DNA of 33,394 nucleotides, from the NCBI GenBank assembly GCA_024641475.1, contig JAHECZ010000028.1:1-33394 (forward strand). The letters run 5' to 3'. Every line of letters begins with the position of its first letter. Position 1 is the stretch's first letter. The notes below the pieces were generated by a model that searched no databases, was not told the DNA's origin, and worked only from the letters and a program-made list of their open reading frames with translations. Shown one piece after another: positions 7,977 to 15,785 of the stretch. Made by a program: the position numbers and the translations under genes. The DNA comes from Gammaproteobacteria bacterium. GTDB lineage: Bacteria; Pseudomonadota; Gammaproteobacteria; UBA6429; Thiohalophilaceae.

Positions 7977-8836
7977 TACGTACCATGTCGTATGCTCGCA
8001 TCACTTTATTAACTATTCTTGCCATGATTGCCTTTGCCGGCAATTCGTTGTTGTGTCGTGCTGCACTCAAACAAACCCAGGTCGATGCGGCAAGTTTTAC
8101 CAGTATCCGCTTGCTCTCTGGCGCTTTAATGCTCTGGCTGATCGTGCGCCTGCGCCATGGCGCGTTAAATGGCAGGGGTAACTGGTACTCGGCGTTGGCA
8201 TTGTTTGTGTATGCAGCAGGATTTTCGTTTGCGTATGTGAGTCTGTCCGCGGCCACGGGGGCATTACTACTGTTTGGCGCGGTGCAAGTAACCATGATCA
8301 GCAAGGGAATCTTCAGTGGTGAGCGATTACGCTTGATGCAACTGCTTGGACTGGTGTTGGCATTTGGTGGCTTGATTGGATTGTTGTTGCCCGGATTATC
8401 AGCACCGCCATTGTTTGGATCAGTATTGATGTTGATGGCGGGCCTTGCCTGGGGTGTGTATTCGTTACGCGGTAAAGGCGCGGGTGATCCCACTCAAGTC
8501 ACCGCCGGTAACTTTCTGCGCGCAGTACCATTTGCAGTGATACTGAGTGTCATCACGTTCTCACGCCAATCGATCGATACCGCCGGTGTGGGTTACGCCA
8601 TAGCGTCCGGCGCCGTGACCTCCGGTATCGGTTATGCCATCTGGTATACGGCATTGCCCGGATTAAAAGCCACCACTGCGGCAACGGTACAACTCAGTGT
8701 GCCGGTGATCGCTGCATTGGGCGGTGTTTTGTTTCTTGGTGAAGCCATTACATCCCGATTGGTGTTAGCTTCTATCGCGATTTTGGGTGGTATAGCGTTG
8801 GTGATTCTCGAGAAACGTCCAGTCGCGACAAAATAA
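7973..8836 (+). CDS. EamA/DMT-family exporter
   Basis: A 287-residue polytopic membrane protein of about ten helices in two EamA repeats, the standard size for the drug/metabolite transporter family. The first repeat starts at 'ILAMIAFAGNSLLCRAAL' and the second at about residue 145, with 'GLAWGVYSLRGK'. The last helix, 'SIAILGGIALVILEKR', is the typical DMT ending. Members export amino acids, metabolites or drugs with cation coupling; the substrate cannot be predicted. The ATG at 7973 overlaps the preceding stop codon (ATGA). An internal ATG at 7985 is an alternative start. It is probably cotranscribed with the two small membrane protein genes upstream. Confidence 0.88.
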   Translation: MIRTMSYARITLLTILAMIAFAGNSLLCRAALKQTQVDAASFTSIRLLSGALMLWLIVRLRHGALNGRGNWYSALALFVYAAGFSFAYVSLSAATGALLLFGAVQVTMISKGIFSGERLRLMQLLGLVLAFGGLIGLLLPGLSAPPLFGSVLMLMAGLAWGVYSLRGKGAGDPTQVTAGNFLRAVPFAVILSVITFSRQSIDTAGVGYAIASGAVTSGIGYAIWYTALPGLKATTAATVQLSVPVIAALGGVLFLGEAITSRLVLASIAILGGIALVILEKRPVATK

Positions 8837-8900
8837 ATGTTAACAACGCAGGCTACATGCGCTGTCGGTTCATTATGCCGTTCTGTGCTACGCTGATCGC

Positions 8901-9440
8901 ATGAGCCTGACTCAAAACAAGTGGTGGTATATCCTTATGTTCGCCTGGTTATTCTCCGCCAACAGCCACGCTGCAGATTTAACGGTCGGACAAACCGCAC
9001 CGGATTTTGCGTTGGTCGATCAACATGGCAAGACCCAACGCGTGTCGCAGTACACCGGCAAATGGATCGTGTTGTACTTTTATCCCAAGGATGACACGCC
9101 CGGTTGTACCGAGGAGGCCTGTCATTTTCGTGATGACATCCAGCAGTTACAAAAGCTTGGTGTGCAGGTATTGGGCGTGAGTCTGGATTCCGCAGCCAGC
9201 CACGCGGAATTCAGTAAAAAACACGGTCTGCCGTTTCCGTTACTGGCCGATACCGACGGTGCCGTCTGTGCGAGTTATCAGGCCTTGTTTTCATTGGGTC
9301 CCATTAAATTCGCCAAACGCCACTCTTTTATCATCAATCCGCAGGGCAAGATCGCCCGCCTCTGGCGTACGGTCGATACGGCCCAACACAGCGCCGACAT
9401 TATCCAGGCCGTCAAGGAACTGCAGGCTCTATATAAATAG
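8901..9440 (+). CDS. Periplasmic peroxiredoxin, BCP/PrxQ type
   Basis: A 179-residue protein with an N-terminal signal peptide (residues 1-24, ending 'NSHA') and a complete AhpC-TSA/PrxQ domain. The active site 'DTPGCT' carries the peroxidatic Cys69. Cys74 follows in 'EEACHFRD', the five-residue spacing typical of the atypical two-Cys BCP subfamily with an internal disulfide. It should reduce hydrogen peroxide and organic peroxides using thioredoxin-like donors. Most BCP proteins are cytosolic; the signal peptide here implies the periplasm, and an exported thiol donor would be required. The ribosome binding site before 8901 is weak. The spacing of 64 bases from the exporter gene suggests a separate unit. 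Confidence 0.9.
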   Translation: MSLTQNKWWYILMFAWLFSANSHAADLTVGQTAPDFALVDQHGKTQRVSQYTGKWIVLYFYPKDDTPGCTEEACHFRDDIQQLQKLGVQVLGVSLDSAASHAEFSKKHGLPFPLLADTDGAVCASYQALFSLGPIKFAKRHSFIINPQGKIARLWRTVDTAQHSADIIQAVKELQALYK

Positions 9441-9532
9441 AGTAGGCAGCGGTCCGCGCTGTTGTTCCGGTGAGGGTAATTTGTTTATGATTCACCGCTT
9501 GAACAGTAACAAACGTGTGATGAGGTTCGTCG

Positions 9533-10231
9533 ATGGGTGCACAGTGGAAAGCCAAGGGTCGGGAAGCGGCGGCGAGCGTCAAGGGTAAAATCTTTACCAA
9601 GCTGGCCCGTGAAATCATGGTGGCGGCCCGGGCCGGTATCGAACCGGACATGAATCCCCGCTTGCGTACCGCGATTGAACAAGCCAAAAAACATTCGATG
9701 CCGCGCGATACTGTCGAGCGCGCCATCAAGAAGGGCGCCGGTCTGGATAACGAAGGCGTGCATTACGAAAAGCTCACTTACGAAGGTTTTGCGCCGCACC
9801 GCGTGCCGGTGATCGTCGAATGCCTGACCGATAACACCAATCGCACTATTTCGAGTATCCGCGGCTTATTCCGCAAAGGCCAACTGGGCGCCTCGGGTTC
9901 GGTGTCGTGGGATTTTGATTACCTGGGCGTGATCGAAGCCACACCAAATGCGGCCAATGCCGATCCGGAATCAGCGGCGATCGAAGCCGGTGCGCGTGAT
10001 TTGGAAGCCGGTGAAAATAACGTGAGCTTGTTTCTGACCGAACCCACCGACCTGGATGCGGTCTCCCGCGCGTTGCCCAACTTTGGCTTTGCCGTGCAAT
10101 CCTCGCAGCTGGTCTGGCGTGCCAAAAATCCGCTGAGTCTGGGTGACGCTGAACGTGCCGAAGTCGAAGCCTTTCTCGAAGCGATCGACGATGATGATGA
10201 TGTGCAGAATGTTTACGCCGGTCTGGCGTAA
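9533..10231 (+). CDS. YebC/PmpR-family DNA-binding or translation factor
   Basis: A 232-residue protein of the YebC/TACO1 family. The N-terminus carries a family-like '[12 protein letters not shown]' block (about residues 18-29), followed by '[12 protein letters not shown]', 'YEGFAP', 'TDNTNRT' and '[10 protein letters not shown]', and a short acidic C-terminal '[13 protein letters not shown]'. YebC members act as transcriptional regulators, and recent work on the family points to help at polyproline stalls. The usual N-terminal 'AGHSKW' is replaced by 'GAQWKA', and the gene is not next to ruvC, so this may be a second paralogue. GAGG seven bases before the ATG supports the start. It ends 4 bases before the convergent rluF. 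Confidence 0.9.
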   Translation: MGAQWKAKGREAAASVKGKIFTKLAREIMVAARAGIEPDMNPRLRTAIEQAKKHSMPRDTVERAIKKGAGLDNEGVHYEKLTYEGFAPHRVPVIVECLTDNTNRTISSIRGLFRKGQLGASGSVSWDFDYLGVIEATPNAANADPESAAIEAGARDLEAGENNVSLFLTEPTDLDAVSRALPNFGFAVQSSQLVWRAKNPLSLGDAERAEVEAFLEAIDDDDDVQNVYAGLA

Positions 10232-10235
10232 TTAA

Positions 10236-10985
10236 TTATTCTTCATCCGCCGAGGCTTCGGCGGTCTTGCTTGAATTGACCAGCATCGCCTCGATCTGCG
10301 CCATTTCCTGGTTGTTCAATTCGCGCCAGTCACCGGATTTGAGATTGCCCAGTGACACGTTCATGATCCGTACGCGCACCAATCGCGTGACGTAATAACC
10401 AAGGTGTTCGGTCATGCGGCGGATTTGCCGGTTCAGACCCTGGGTTAAAATAATATTGAAACTGGCATTGGAGATTTGTCGTACTTTGCACGGCCGCGTC
10501 ACGGTATCGAGGATCGGCACACCCGATCCCATCGCACGAATAAATTCCTTGGTAATGGGTTTGTCGACATTCACCACGTATTCTTTTTCATGGGCGTTAC
10601 CCACGCGCAGAATTTTATTGACGATGTCGCCATCGTTGGTGAGAAAAATCAATCCTTCGGAAAATTTATCGAGTCGTCCAATCGGAAAAATACGCAGGCG
10701 ATAATTGATGGCGTCAACGATATTACCTTCGATGGTTTGATCGGTGGTACAGGTGATGCCCAGTGGTTTGTGATAGGCCAGATACACCGCACGGGGTTTG
10801 GCACGCAGCGGTTTGCCATTCACGACTATCCGATCCGCGTCGCTGACCTTCATGCCCATTTCGGCACGCTGGCCATTGACGCTAACCAGCCCCTGCTCGA
10901 TCAATCGATCCGCCTCGCGCCGCGAACAAATGCCGGTTTCACTGATGAATTTGTTAAGGCGGGTGCCGGTGGCAGGAGTGGTCAT
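10236..10985 (-). CDS. rluF: 23S rRNA pseudouridine(2604) synthase RluF
   Basis: A 249-residue protein with an N-terminal S4 RNA-binding domain ('RLNKFISETGICSRREADRLIEQG') and a RsuA/RluB/E/F-type pseudouridine synthase domain. The catalytic Asp lies in 'FPIGRLDKFSEGLIFLTNDG'. 'HEKEYVVNVDKPIT', 'GVPILDTVT' and 'GLNRQIRRMTEHLGY' follow E. coli RluF closely. It isomerises uridine 2604 in 23S rRNA. The frame opens at 11054, but the ATG at 10985 gives an N-terminus aligned with known RluF and is preferred even though no clear ribosome binding site precedes it. It is convergent with the YebC-family gene and lies downstream of the anti-sigma gene on the same strand. Confidence 0.9.
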   Translation of the reverse strand: MTTPATGTRLNKFISETGICSRREADRLIEQGLVSVNGQRAEMGMKVSDADRIVVNGKPLRAKPRAVYLAYHKPLGITCTTDQTIEGNIVDAINYRLRIFPIGRLDKFSEGLIFLTNDGDIVNKILRVGNAHEKEYVVNVDKPITKEFIRAMGSGVPILDTVTRPCKVRQISNASFNIILTQGLNRQIRRMTEHLGYYVTRLVRVRIMNVSLGNLKSGDWRELNNQEMAQIEAMLVNSSKTAEASADEE

Positions 10986-11079
10986 ATAAAAGCAATAAAT
11001 CCAGCAAGGATGTGTGCGTGCAGGCATTATAGACAAGCCCATCCTGAATTGCATGTGGCCAGATCTGACAGACGGACTA

Positions 11080-11850
11080 TTATTTGTTAGGTGTTGTTGA
11101 TGTCAAAAGTACTTTGAAATTTTGTAATTGCACCAGATTCACATCCGAAACCAGCCAATAGTTCATGCCATCCTGTGACCAGTTAAGCAGGTGATAACCG
11201 TTTTGCGTGATACCGGAAGAGACGCGTGGTATCACCTTGGTTTGTGCCGGGTAGATAAACAGGCTGATGAGGTGCTGGCGATGCCGATATACCAGCGTGG
11301 CGACGGCGCGATGTTCCAGGTAGTCCATGCGTCCACCGATTAATGGAAAGCCTTCGGTGGTGAGATCGCGCACCGGCGGAGAAAAATCCAGTTTGCCATT
11401 GAACCAGGGTTTGACGGTGTGTTGATCCGACGAGGCGACATCGGTCAAGTGATTGGTGATCAGGCCGCGCACGTGGCTGGCAATCACCTCATCCGCTAAC
11501 CGTTCCGTGGCCGAAGGTTGCATAAAATAAAAACCGGCGCTGATGACAACTGCCATGAACGACGCGGCAATGGCACTGAGATTCAGCCAGCGTCGCGGAC
11601 GGCGTGTAACACTTAACGAAGTGGCTGGTGTCGATGGCAAGGCAGCTTTAATACGTTGCGCAAGTTCAGCGGGCGCCTGAAAATAGGTGAGCTGTTGTTG
11701 CAAGGCGGTGCGTTGCATTTTCTGCTCCTGATAGATGACCTGGCAGGCGAGACAGTCACGCAAATGCGCTTCCACCGTCATGGCATCGTGCAGACCAATC
11801 TCCTGATCCAGTAAGGCGGTAAAAAGTTCGCGTGCGCTATCACACTTCAT
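11080..11850 (-). CDS. Membrane-bound anti-sigma factor, zf-HC2 type
   Basis: A 256-residue protein. The N-terminal anti-sigma domain contains the zinc motif HxxxCxxC ('AHLRDCLAC') preceded by a Cys near the N-terminus ('MKCDSARELF'). A single membrane helix follows near residues 100-125 ('IAASFMAVVISAGFYF'), then a periplasmic domain with no recognised fold. Such proteins hold the partner ECF sigma factor inactive until a signal outside the membrane arrives. The ATG at 11850 lies within the end of the sigma gene (11 bases overlap), and GGAG sits seven bases before it, so translation is coupled. The frame extends upstream to 11904, but that part belongs to the sigma gene. Confidence 0.85.
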   Translation of the reverse strand: MKCDSARELFTALLDQEIGLHDAMTVEAHLRDCLACQVIYQEQKMQRTALQQQLTYFQAPAELAQRIKAALPSTPATSLSVTRRPRRWLNLSAIAASFMAVVISAGFYFMQPSATERLADEVIASHVRGLITNHLTDVASSDQHTVKPWFNGKLDFSPPVRDLTTEGFPLIGGRMDYLEHRAVATLVYRHRQHLISLFIYPAQTKVIPRVSSGITQNGYHLLNWSQDGMNYWLVSDVNLVQLQNFKVLLTSTTPNK

Positions 11851-12391
11851 AACAGAGCTCCACGGTGTGAGGTTGCAGGTACGCGGCCAGTTGTTTGCGG
11901 CCACGCGCCAGTCGTGACATGACGGTGCCGAGCGGAATGTCCATCAATACGGCGATTTCCTTGTACGCCAGGCCTTCGAGATCGCGTAACACCACCACCT
12001 CACGAAACTCCAGCGGCAGGTTACTCAAGGCTCGATTGAGTTGTTGCGTAGCATCGTGTTGCGACAAAATAGTTTCCGGGTTGCTGTGTGTGGTTTGCGC
12101 ATCAGTGTGTAAATGACCGTGTAATTCCTCATCATAGGTGGCGTGCAGTTCGTGCTGGCGATGTTGCCTGAACCAGTCGTAACAGGTATTACGTACGATA
12201 CCGAGTAACCAGGCGCGTTCGTTGCCGCCACGAAAACTTTCGAAATAGCGAAACGCGCGCAGAAACGCCTCCTGCACGATATCCTGGGCATCGGCATCCT
12301 TATGTACCAGCCAACGCGCCAGATTATAGGCCGCCGACAAATGCGGCAGTAACAGCGTTTCAAAGCGTTGGCGGCGGGTGTGTTCAGTCAT
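11840..12391 (-). CDS. ECF-family RNA polymerase sigma factor
   Basis: A 183-residue protein with sigma region 2 ('AYNLARWLVHKDADAQDIVQEAFLRAFR', then 'RAWLLGIVRNTCYDWFRQ') and region 4 ('LPLEFREVVVLRDLEGLAYKEIA', 'IPLGTVMSRLARGRKQLA'). Regions 1 and 3 are absent, as expected for ECF sigmas. It should direct RNA polymerase to a small regulon when released by the anti-sigma factor encoded directly downstream, with which it overlaps by 11 bases. The frame opens at 12433, but the ATG at 12391 is preferred because a plausible ECF-type promoter (12421-12450) would otherwise lie inside the gene. It is divergent from a Tat-exported phosphoesterase and cupredoxin, which are candidate targets. Confidence 0.9.
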   Translation of the reverse strand: MTEHTRRQRFETLLLPHLSAAYNLARWLVHKDADAQDIVQEAFLRAFRYFESFRGGNERAWLLGIVRNTCYDWFRQHRQHELHATYDEELHGHLHTDAQTTHSNPETILSQHDATQQLNRALSNLPLEFREVVVLRDLEGLAYKEIAVLMDIPLGTVMSRLARGRKQLAAYLQPHTVELCYEV

Positions 12392-12420
12392 CGGCAAATC
12401 CGGTTTCTCCCCAATTATAC

Positions 12421-12450
12421 ATATACGCCCCAACCAGAGGTTTTATTCCC
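12421..12450 (-). promoter_or_regulatory. Candidate ECF-type promoter of the sigma gene
   Basis: On the minus strand, GGGAATA (-35-like) is followed after 16 bases by CGTATAT (-10-like). ECF sigmas favour a GGAAC-type -35 and a CGTC-type -10 at this spacing, and they often drive their own genes. A start near 12414 would leave a leader of about 23 bases. No equally good motif was found before the divergent phosphoesterase gene. This is inference from motif shape. Confidence 0.35.
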
Positions 12451-12579
12451 GGATAATAAAAATAAATTCAGAGACGAGTTGGGGAATTAATTCATCAGAT
12501 CCGTGGTAGTGCGGTTAGGGAAGTTAACTCTGCAAAGCCTTCCTCACAGAACTTACCTATCAAAAATAAGGAGCAAGCG

Positions 12580-13479
12580 ATGACAAATCGGCGTGATTTT
12601 CTGAAGTTAGCAGGATTAGGTGGCGTGGTTTTCGCGTCAGGGTTGAGTCGTTTTGCTATTGGTGCGGACGGTAAACACGCCAGTGGCGCGATGGCGGAGG
12701 ATTTCTATTTCGTACAGCTATCCGATACCCATTGGGGATTTTCCGGCCCACCGAATCCCGAAGCCAAATCGACGCTAAAGAAAGCCGTGGCGGCAGTGAA
12801 CAGTCTGGCCACCCAACCGGACTTTGTGATCTTTACCGGCGATCTGACCCATACCACCGATGATCCGAAAGAACGGCGTAAACGTCTGGCGGAATTCCGC
12901 GATATCGTTGCTGAGCTCAAGGTTAAACAGGTGCGGTATATTCCCGGTGAACACGATGCGTCACTGGATAAAGGCGAGGCTTATCAGGAATTTTTCGGCA
13001 ATACTCACTACACCTTCGATCACAAAGGCATTCATTTTATTACATTGGATAATGTGTCCGATCCCGCCGGTCGTATCGGTGACGAACAGCTGGCGTGGTT
13101 AGAAGGGGATCTGAAGGCTCTGGCCAAGGACGCCAAAATCGTCGTATTCACGCATCGGCCGTTATTCGATCTGTATCCGCAATGGGATTGGGCGACACGC
13201 GATGGCGCCAAGGCGATGGATTTATTAATGCCGTATCAGAATGTCACGGTGTTCTACGGGCATATCCATCAGGAGCATCATCACATGACCGGGCATATTC
13301 CCCATCATGCGGCCAAATCGCTGATCTTTCCGTTACCGGTAGCCGGTTCACAACCCAAACGCGCACCGCTGCCGTGGGATGCCGCGCAACCATTCAAGGG
13401 TTTGGGATTTCGCGAAGTCGAGGCAGACGTCAAACCCAACAAGTTTGATATCAAAGAGCTCACGATCAAAGCGAGTTAA
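12580..13479 (+). CDS. Tat-exported metallophosphoesterase
   Basis: A 299-residue calcineurin-like phosphoesterase. The N-terminus is a Tat signal ('RRDFLK' at 4-9, then a hydrophobic stretch to about residue 29), so the folded, metal-loaded enzyme should reach the periplasm. Metal-site blocks are 'SDTHWG' (Asp49, His51), 'GDLTH' (87-91), 'GEHD' (123-126), 'THRP' with His192, and 'GHIH' (227-230). The third block normally reads GNHD; Glu replaces the Asn that usually contacts metal and phosphate. AAGGAG eight bases before the ATG supports the start. A cupredoxin gene follows after 3 bases, so the two are likely one operon, divergent from the ECF sigma gene. The substrate is unknown. Confidence 0.88.
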   Translation: MTNRRDFLKLAGLGGVVFASGLSRFAIGADGKHASGAMAEDFYFVQLSDTHWGFSGPPNPEAKSTLKKAVAAVNSLATQPDFVIFTGDLTHTTDDPKERRKRLAEFRDIVAELKVKQVRYIPGEHDASLDKGEAYQEFFGNTHYTFDHKGIHFITLDNVSDPAGRIGDEQLAWLEGDLKALAKDAKIVVFTHRPLFDLYPQWDWATRDGAKAMDLLMPYQNVTVFYGHIHQEHHHMTGHIPHHAAKSLIFPLPVAGSQPKRAPLPWDAAQPFKGLGFREVEADVKPNKFDIKELTIKAS

Positions 13480-13482
13480 GCC

Positions 13483-13851
13483 ATGGTCAAACAACAACGT
13501 AACCTGCTTTGGTTGGGATTAGTGGCGCTGCTCGGTGGCGGTATGATCGGTGCGTATGTGTTCGCCACGCCGACAGAGCAGGTAATCAAGATCAATTCGA
13601 AGAAATTCGTGTTCATCCCCAACCAGATCACGTTGAAAAAAGGGACGCCGGTGATTCTGCAATTCACTTCGGAAGATGTGATGATGGGTTTTTATGTGCC
13701 GGAACTGGGCTTGCGCACGGACGTGATCCCCGGTCAGGTGCGTGAACTACGGGTGGTACCGGAGAAGATCGGCAACTTTGCGTTTGTCTGTGATGTGTTT
13801 TGTGGCAGTGGCCATGAAGACATGAACGGCATGCTGAGTGTGGTGGAGTAG
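13483..13851 (+). CDS. CuA-like cupredoxin (cytochrome oxidase subunit II-type domain), one ligand replaced
   Basis: A 122-residue protein with an N-terminal membrane anchor or signal ('LLWLGLVALLGGGMIGAYVF') and one cupredoxin domain. The C-terminal loop 'CDVFCGSGHEDM' supplies Cys103, Cys107, His111 and Met114 in exactly the CuA spacing C-x3-C-x3-H-x2-M. The upstream histidine expected in 'DVxHxF' is Met68 ('EDVMMGFYVPELG'), and the Glu of 'CxExC' is Val105. 'FYVPELGLRTDVIPGQ' otherwise matches oxidase subunit II well. It could be an electron carrier, a copper carrier or a modified CuA site outside the membrane. It starts 3 bases after the phosphoesterase stop, so it is probably coupled to it. 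Confidence 0.85.
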   Translation: MVKQQRNLLWLGLVALLGGGMIGAYVFATPTEQVIKINSKKFVFIPNQITLKKGTPVILQFTSEDVMMGFYVPELGLRTDVIPGQVRELRVVPEKIGNFAFVCDVFCGSGHEDMNGMLSVVE

Positions 13852-13904
13852 CAATCTTGTTACGAGCGGCACGGGGTTAATGGCGGGTAATGTATTGCCA
13901 GTCA

Positions 13905-14798
13905 TTAATCCCAGTGTTGTTTCAGAAAATCGATCATCACTCGCACTTTGTTCGGTAAATGCGCGCGGCTGGGATAGAGCAGCCACACAGCGGTGTCAAA
14001 GTCTGTTGCTGTAACGTCGTAGGTTGGAAACAAATCGATTAGTCGACCATCGCGGAGGTCAGTATCGATCAACCAATTCGACAGCATGACGGGCCCCATG
14101 CCGGCGATCGCGCAGGCGCGCAACGCAAGCGCATTGAGGATGGTGATGTCGCTATGAATAGGCACTGCTTCGATCGCACCCTGGGTGTCACGGAACAGCC
14201 AGCGCGAGCGAAAGTCCGGTAACGCAAACGCCAGGCACTCGTGGTGCTGTAAATCAGCAGGATGTACAGGTGTAGGATGTGTTTGCAGATACTCCGGGCT
14301 GGCGCAGACGCGATATTTTGTATTGACCAATTTAGTTACGATGTAATCGGTATTGGCTGGTTGGCCAAGGCGCAATGCCAGGTCAATACGTTCGGAAACC
14401 AAATCAAGCACGGTATCGGTAAATAACAATTCCAGTTTGACATCCGGATAACAGCGGCGAAATTCCGGTAGCAAGGGTACGACACAGGTATTACCAAACG
14501 CAACCGATGCTGTCATACGCAAGGTACCGCTGGGGCCAGTGCTAATCCCGCGCGCTTCGTCGCCTGCACGCGCAATTTCTTCAAGTAGAGGCGCCATCTG
14601 TGCCAGATACAGTTCACCTGCTTCGGTGAGGGTAATATTGCGCGTCGTGCGTTGCAGCAGTCGAACGCCAAGTTCTTCTTCCAGCAAGGCCATCGCACGC
14701 GATACTGACGAAGGGTCGATATCCCGATCCCGTGCTACGGCGGCAAAATTGCCGCGGCGTGCGACCTCGACAAACAAACGCAGGGTAACCATGTCCAT
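13905..14798 (-). CDS. LysR-family transcriptional regulator
   Basis: A 297-residue regulator. An N-terminal winged HTH spans residues 1-60 ('FVEVARRGNFAAVARDRDIDPSSVSRAMALLEEELG', 'LLQRTTRNITLTEAG'), followed by a LysR substrate-binding domain of normal length. It resembles the large CrgA/AaeR-like subgroup, for which no single effector can be named. On the same strand upstream lies a peroxiredoxin gene, separated by 178 bases that include a hairpin terminator. The regulator therefore probably has its own promoter. Whether it controls that peroxiredoxin is not shown, but TGCAT-type repeats upstream of the peroxiredoxin are candidate binding sites. The ATG at 14796-14798 fits the family N-terminus. 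Confidence 0.9.
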   Translation of the reverse strand: MDMVTLRLFVEVARRGNFAAVARDRDIDPSSVSRAMALLEEELGVRLLQRTTRNITLTEAGELYLAQMAPLLEEIARAGDEARGISTGPSGTLRMTASVAFGNTCVVPLLPEFRRCYPDVKLELLFTDTVLDLVSERIDLALRLGQPANTDYIVTKLVNTKYRVCASPEYLQTHPTPVHPADLQHHECLAFALPDFRSRWLFRDTQGAIEAVPIHSDITILNALALRACAIAGMGPVMLSNWLIDTDLRDGRLIDLFPTYDVTATDFDTAVWLLYPSRAHLPNKVRVMIDFLKQHWD

Positions 14799-14890
14799 TC
14801 GTACAGTATAGGGATGAGTCTATTGGACAACAATCCATTTATGACAAGCGGAGAAAGGCAGTGCATAGCGGCGATAAAAGCACTTATGCA

Positions 14891-14934
14891 AAAATAAAAT
14901 AATTAAAATACAGCCCCCTATACGAGGGGCTGTA
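14891..14934 (-). terminator. Intrinsic terminator after the peroxiredoxin gene
   Basis: TACAGCCCC (14909-14917) pairs perfectly with GGGGCTGTA (14926-14934) across an 8-base loop. On the minus strand the hairpin is followed by the T-rich tail at 14891-14908. It lies 43 bases after the peroxiredoxin stop and before the LysR gene. Confidence 0.8.
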
Positions 14935-14976
14935 AAATGATCATTGAAAATATCTCGTACTACTCAAGGCGCAACA

Positions 14977-15642
14977 TCACGCATCAAGTGCATCAAGAAT
15001 ATCTTTGGCTTCCACCCGTTGCCGATAATCACCGCCTTCTGATGCGGCGAAGCTAATGATGCCGTTTTTGGCGATGACAAACGTGGCGGGCACCGGCAAC
15101 TCGGCGGACTTATCGGCATAAAACGAATGGAAATCGTAGCCCAGTTCGGTCATCGCCTGGATGGATGATTGAGGATTGGTGATGATGGCGGTGAATTGCC
15201 GGGCTACCTTGTTGCCGATGTCGCTGAGAACTTCGAACTGTAGTTCATTGGTTTGTTTCTGATTCAAGGAGTGATCCGGTGTCATCGGTGAAACGGCAAC
15301 GAGCTGCGCACCCGCTTCGGTGATTTGCGGCAGAATTTGCTGATAGTTCTTTAACTGTAAATTACAGTAAGGACACCAGCCGCCACGGTAAAACGTTAAG
15401 ACGACAGGACCTTGTCGCAGTAAATCTTGCAAATTTATGATATTGCCTGATGCGTTCGGTAGTGTGAAGGCTGGCGCCATGTCTCCTGCACGCAACTTGA
15501 TCGGTGACAAATGTTGTTGCCCCAATTGCCTGGCATCGTTGCCAAAAATGGCGAGTTTCTCCGCCGGCAGCATTTGTCCGAGTTGCTGGACAAGTCCTTT
15601 GAGGTCTTCTTTATAAGATGGAACATCGATGATCTTAGACAT
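14977..15642 (-). CDS. Peroxiredoxin-like AhpC/TSA thioredoxin-fold protein
   Basis: A 221-residue cytosolic protein with an AhpC/TSA domain. A helical N-terminal segment of about 45 residues leads into 'GDMAPAFTLPNASG'. The active-site block is 'RGGWCPYCNLQL' with Cys90 and Cys93, a CxxC in place of the single peroxidatic Cys of classical peroxiredoxins. This is the usual form in the AhpC/TSA group often annotated as peroxiredoxin-like. It probably reduces peroxides or disulfides. The frame extends to 15741, but the ATG at 15642 has AGGAG eight bases upstream and is preferred. A terminator follows. Repeated TGCAT half sites lie 75-110 bases upstream of the start. Confidence 0.88.
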   Translation of the reverse strand: MSKIIDVPSYKEDLKGLVQQLGQMLPAEKLAIFGNDARQLGQQHLSPIKLRAGDMAPAFTLPNASGNIINLQDLLRQGPVVLTFYRGGWCPYCNLQLKNYQQILPQITEAGAQLVAVSPMTPDHSLNQKQTNELQFEVLSDIGNKVARQFTAIITNPQSSIQAMTELGYDFHSFYADKSAELPVPATFVIAKNGIISFAASEGGDYRQRVEAKDILDALDA

Positions 15643-15714
15643 GTTGACTACTCCTGTGTTGATGGGGATGTGGTCAGCGTAGTCATACGTGTAGAAGCAA
15701 TAAACCGGAGCGGA

Positions 15715-15748
15715 TGCATTACCACAATGCAATTCTTGCATTAATGCA
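15715..15748. promoter_or_regulatory. TGCAT repeat cluster upstream of the peroxiredoxin gene
   Basis: Three sites lie within 34 bases: TGCATT (15715-15720), TGCAAT (15728-15733), and the perfect 12-base palindrome TGCATTAATGCA (15737-15748). The palindrome plus the T before it also fits the T-N11-A form used by LysR regulators. The position before the peroxiredoxin start suggests an operator; the binding protein is not known. Confidence 0.4.
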
Positions 15749-15785
15749 TCAGAGAGCGACAGGGATCATCCAGGCACCCGCAATA

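Noticed and set aside
10476-11090. 204-codon frame opposite rluF
   Set aside because: rluF matches its family throughout; the opposite frame has no domain and is a shadow.
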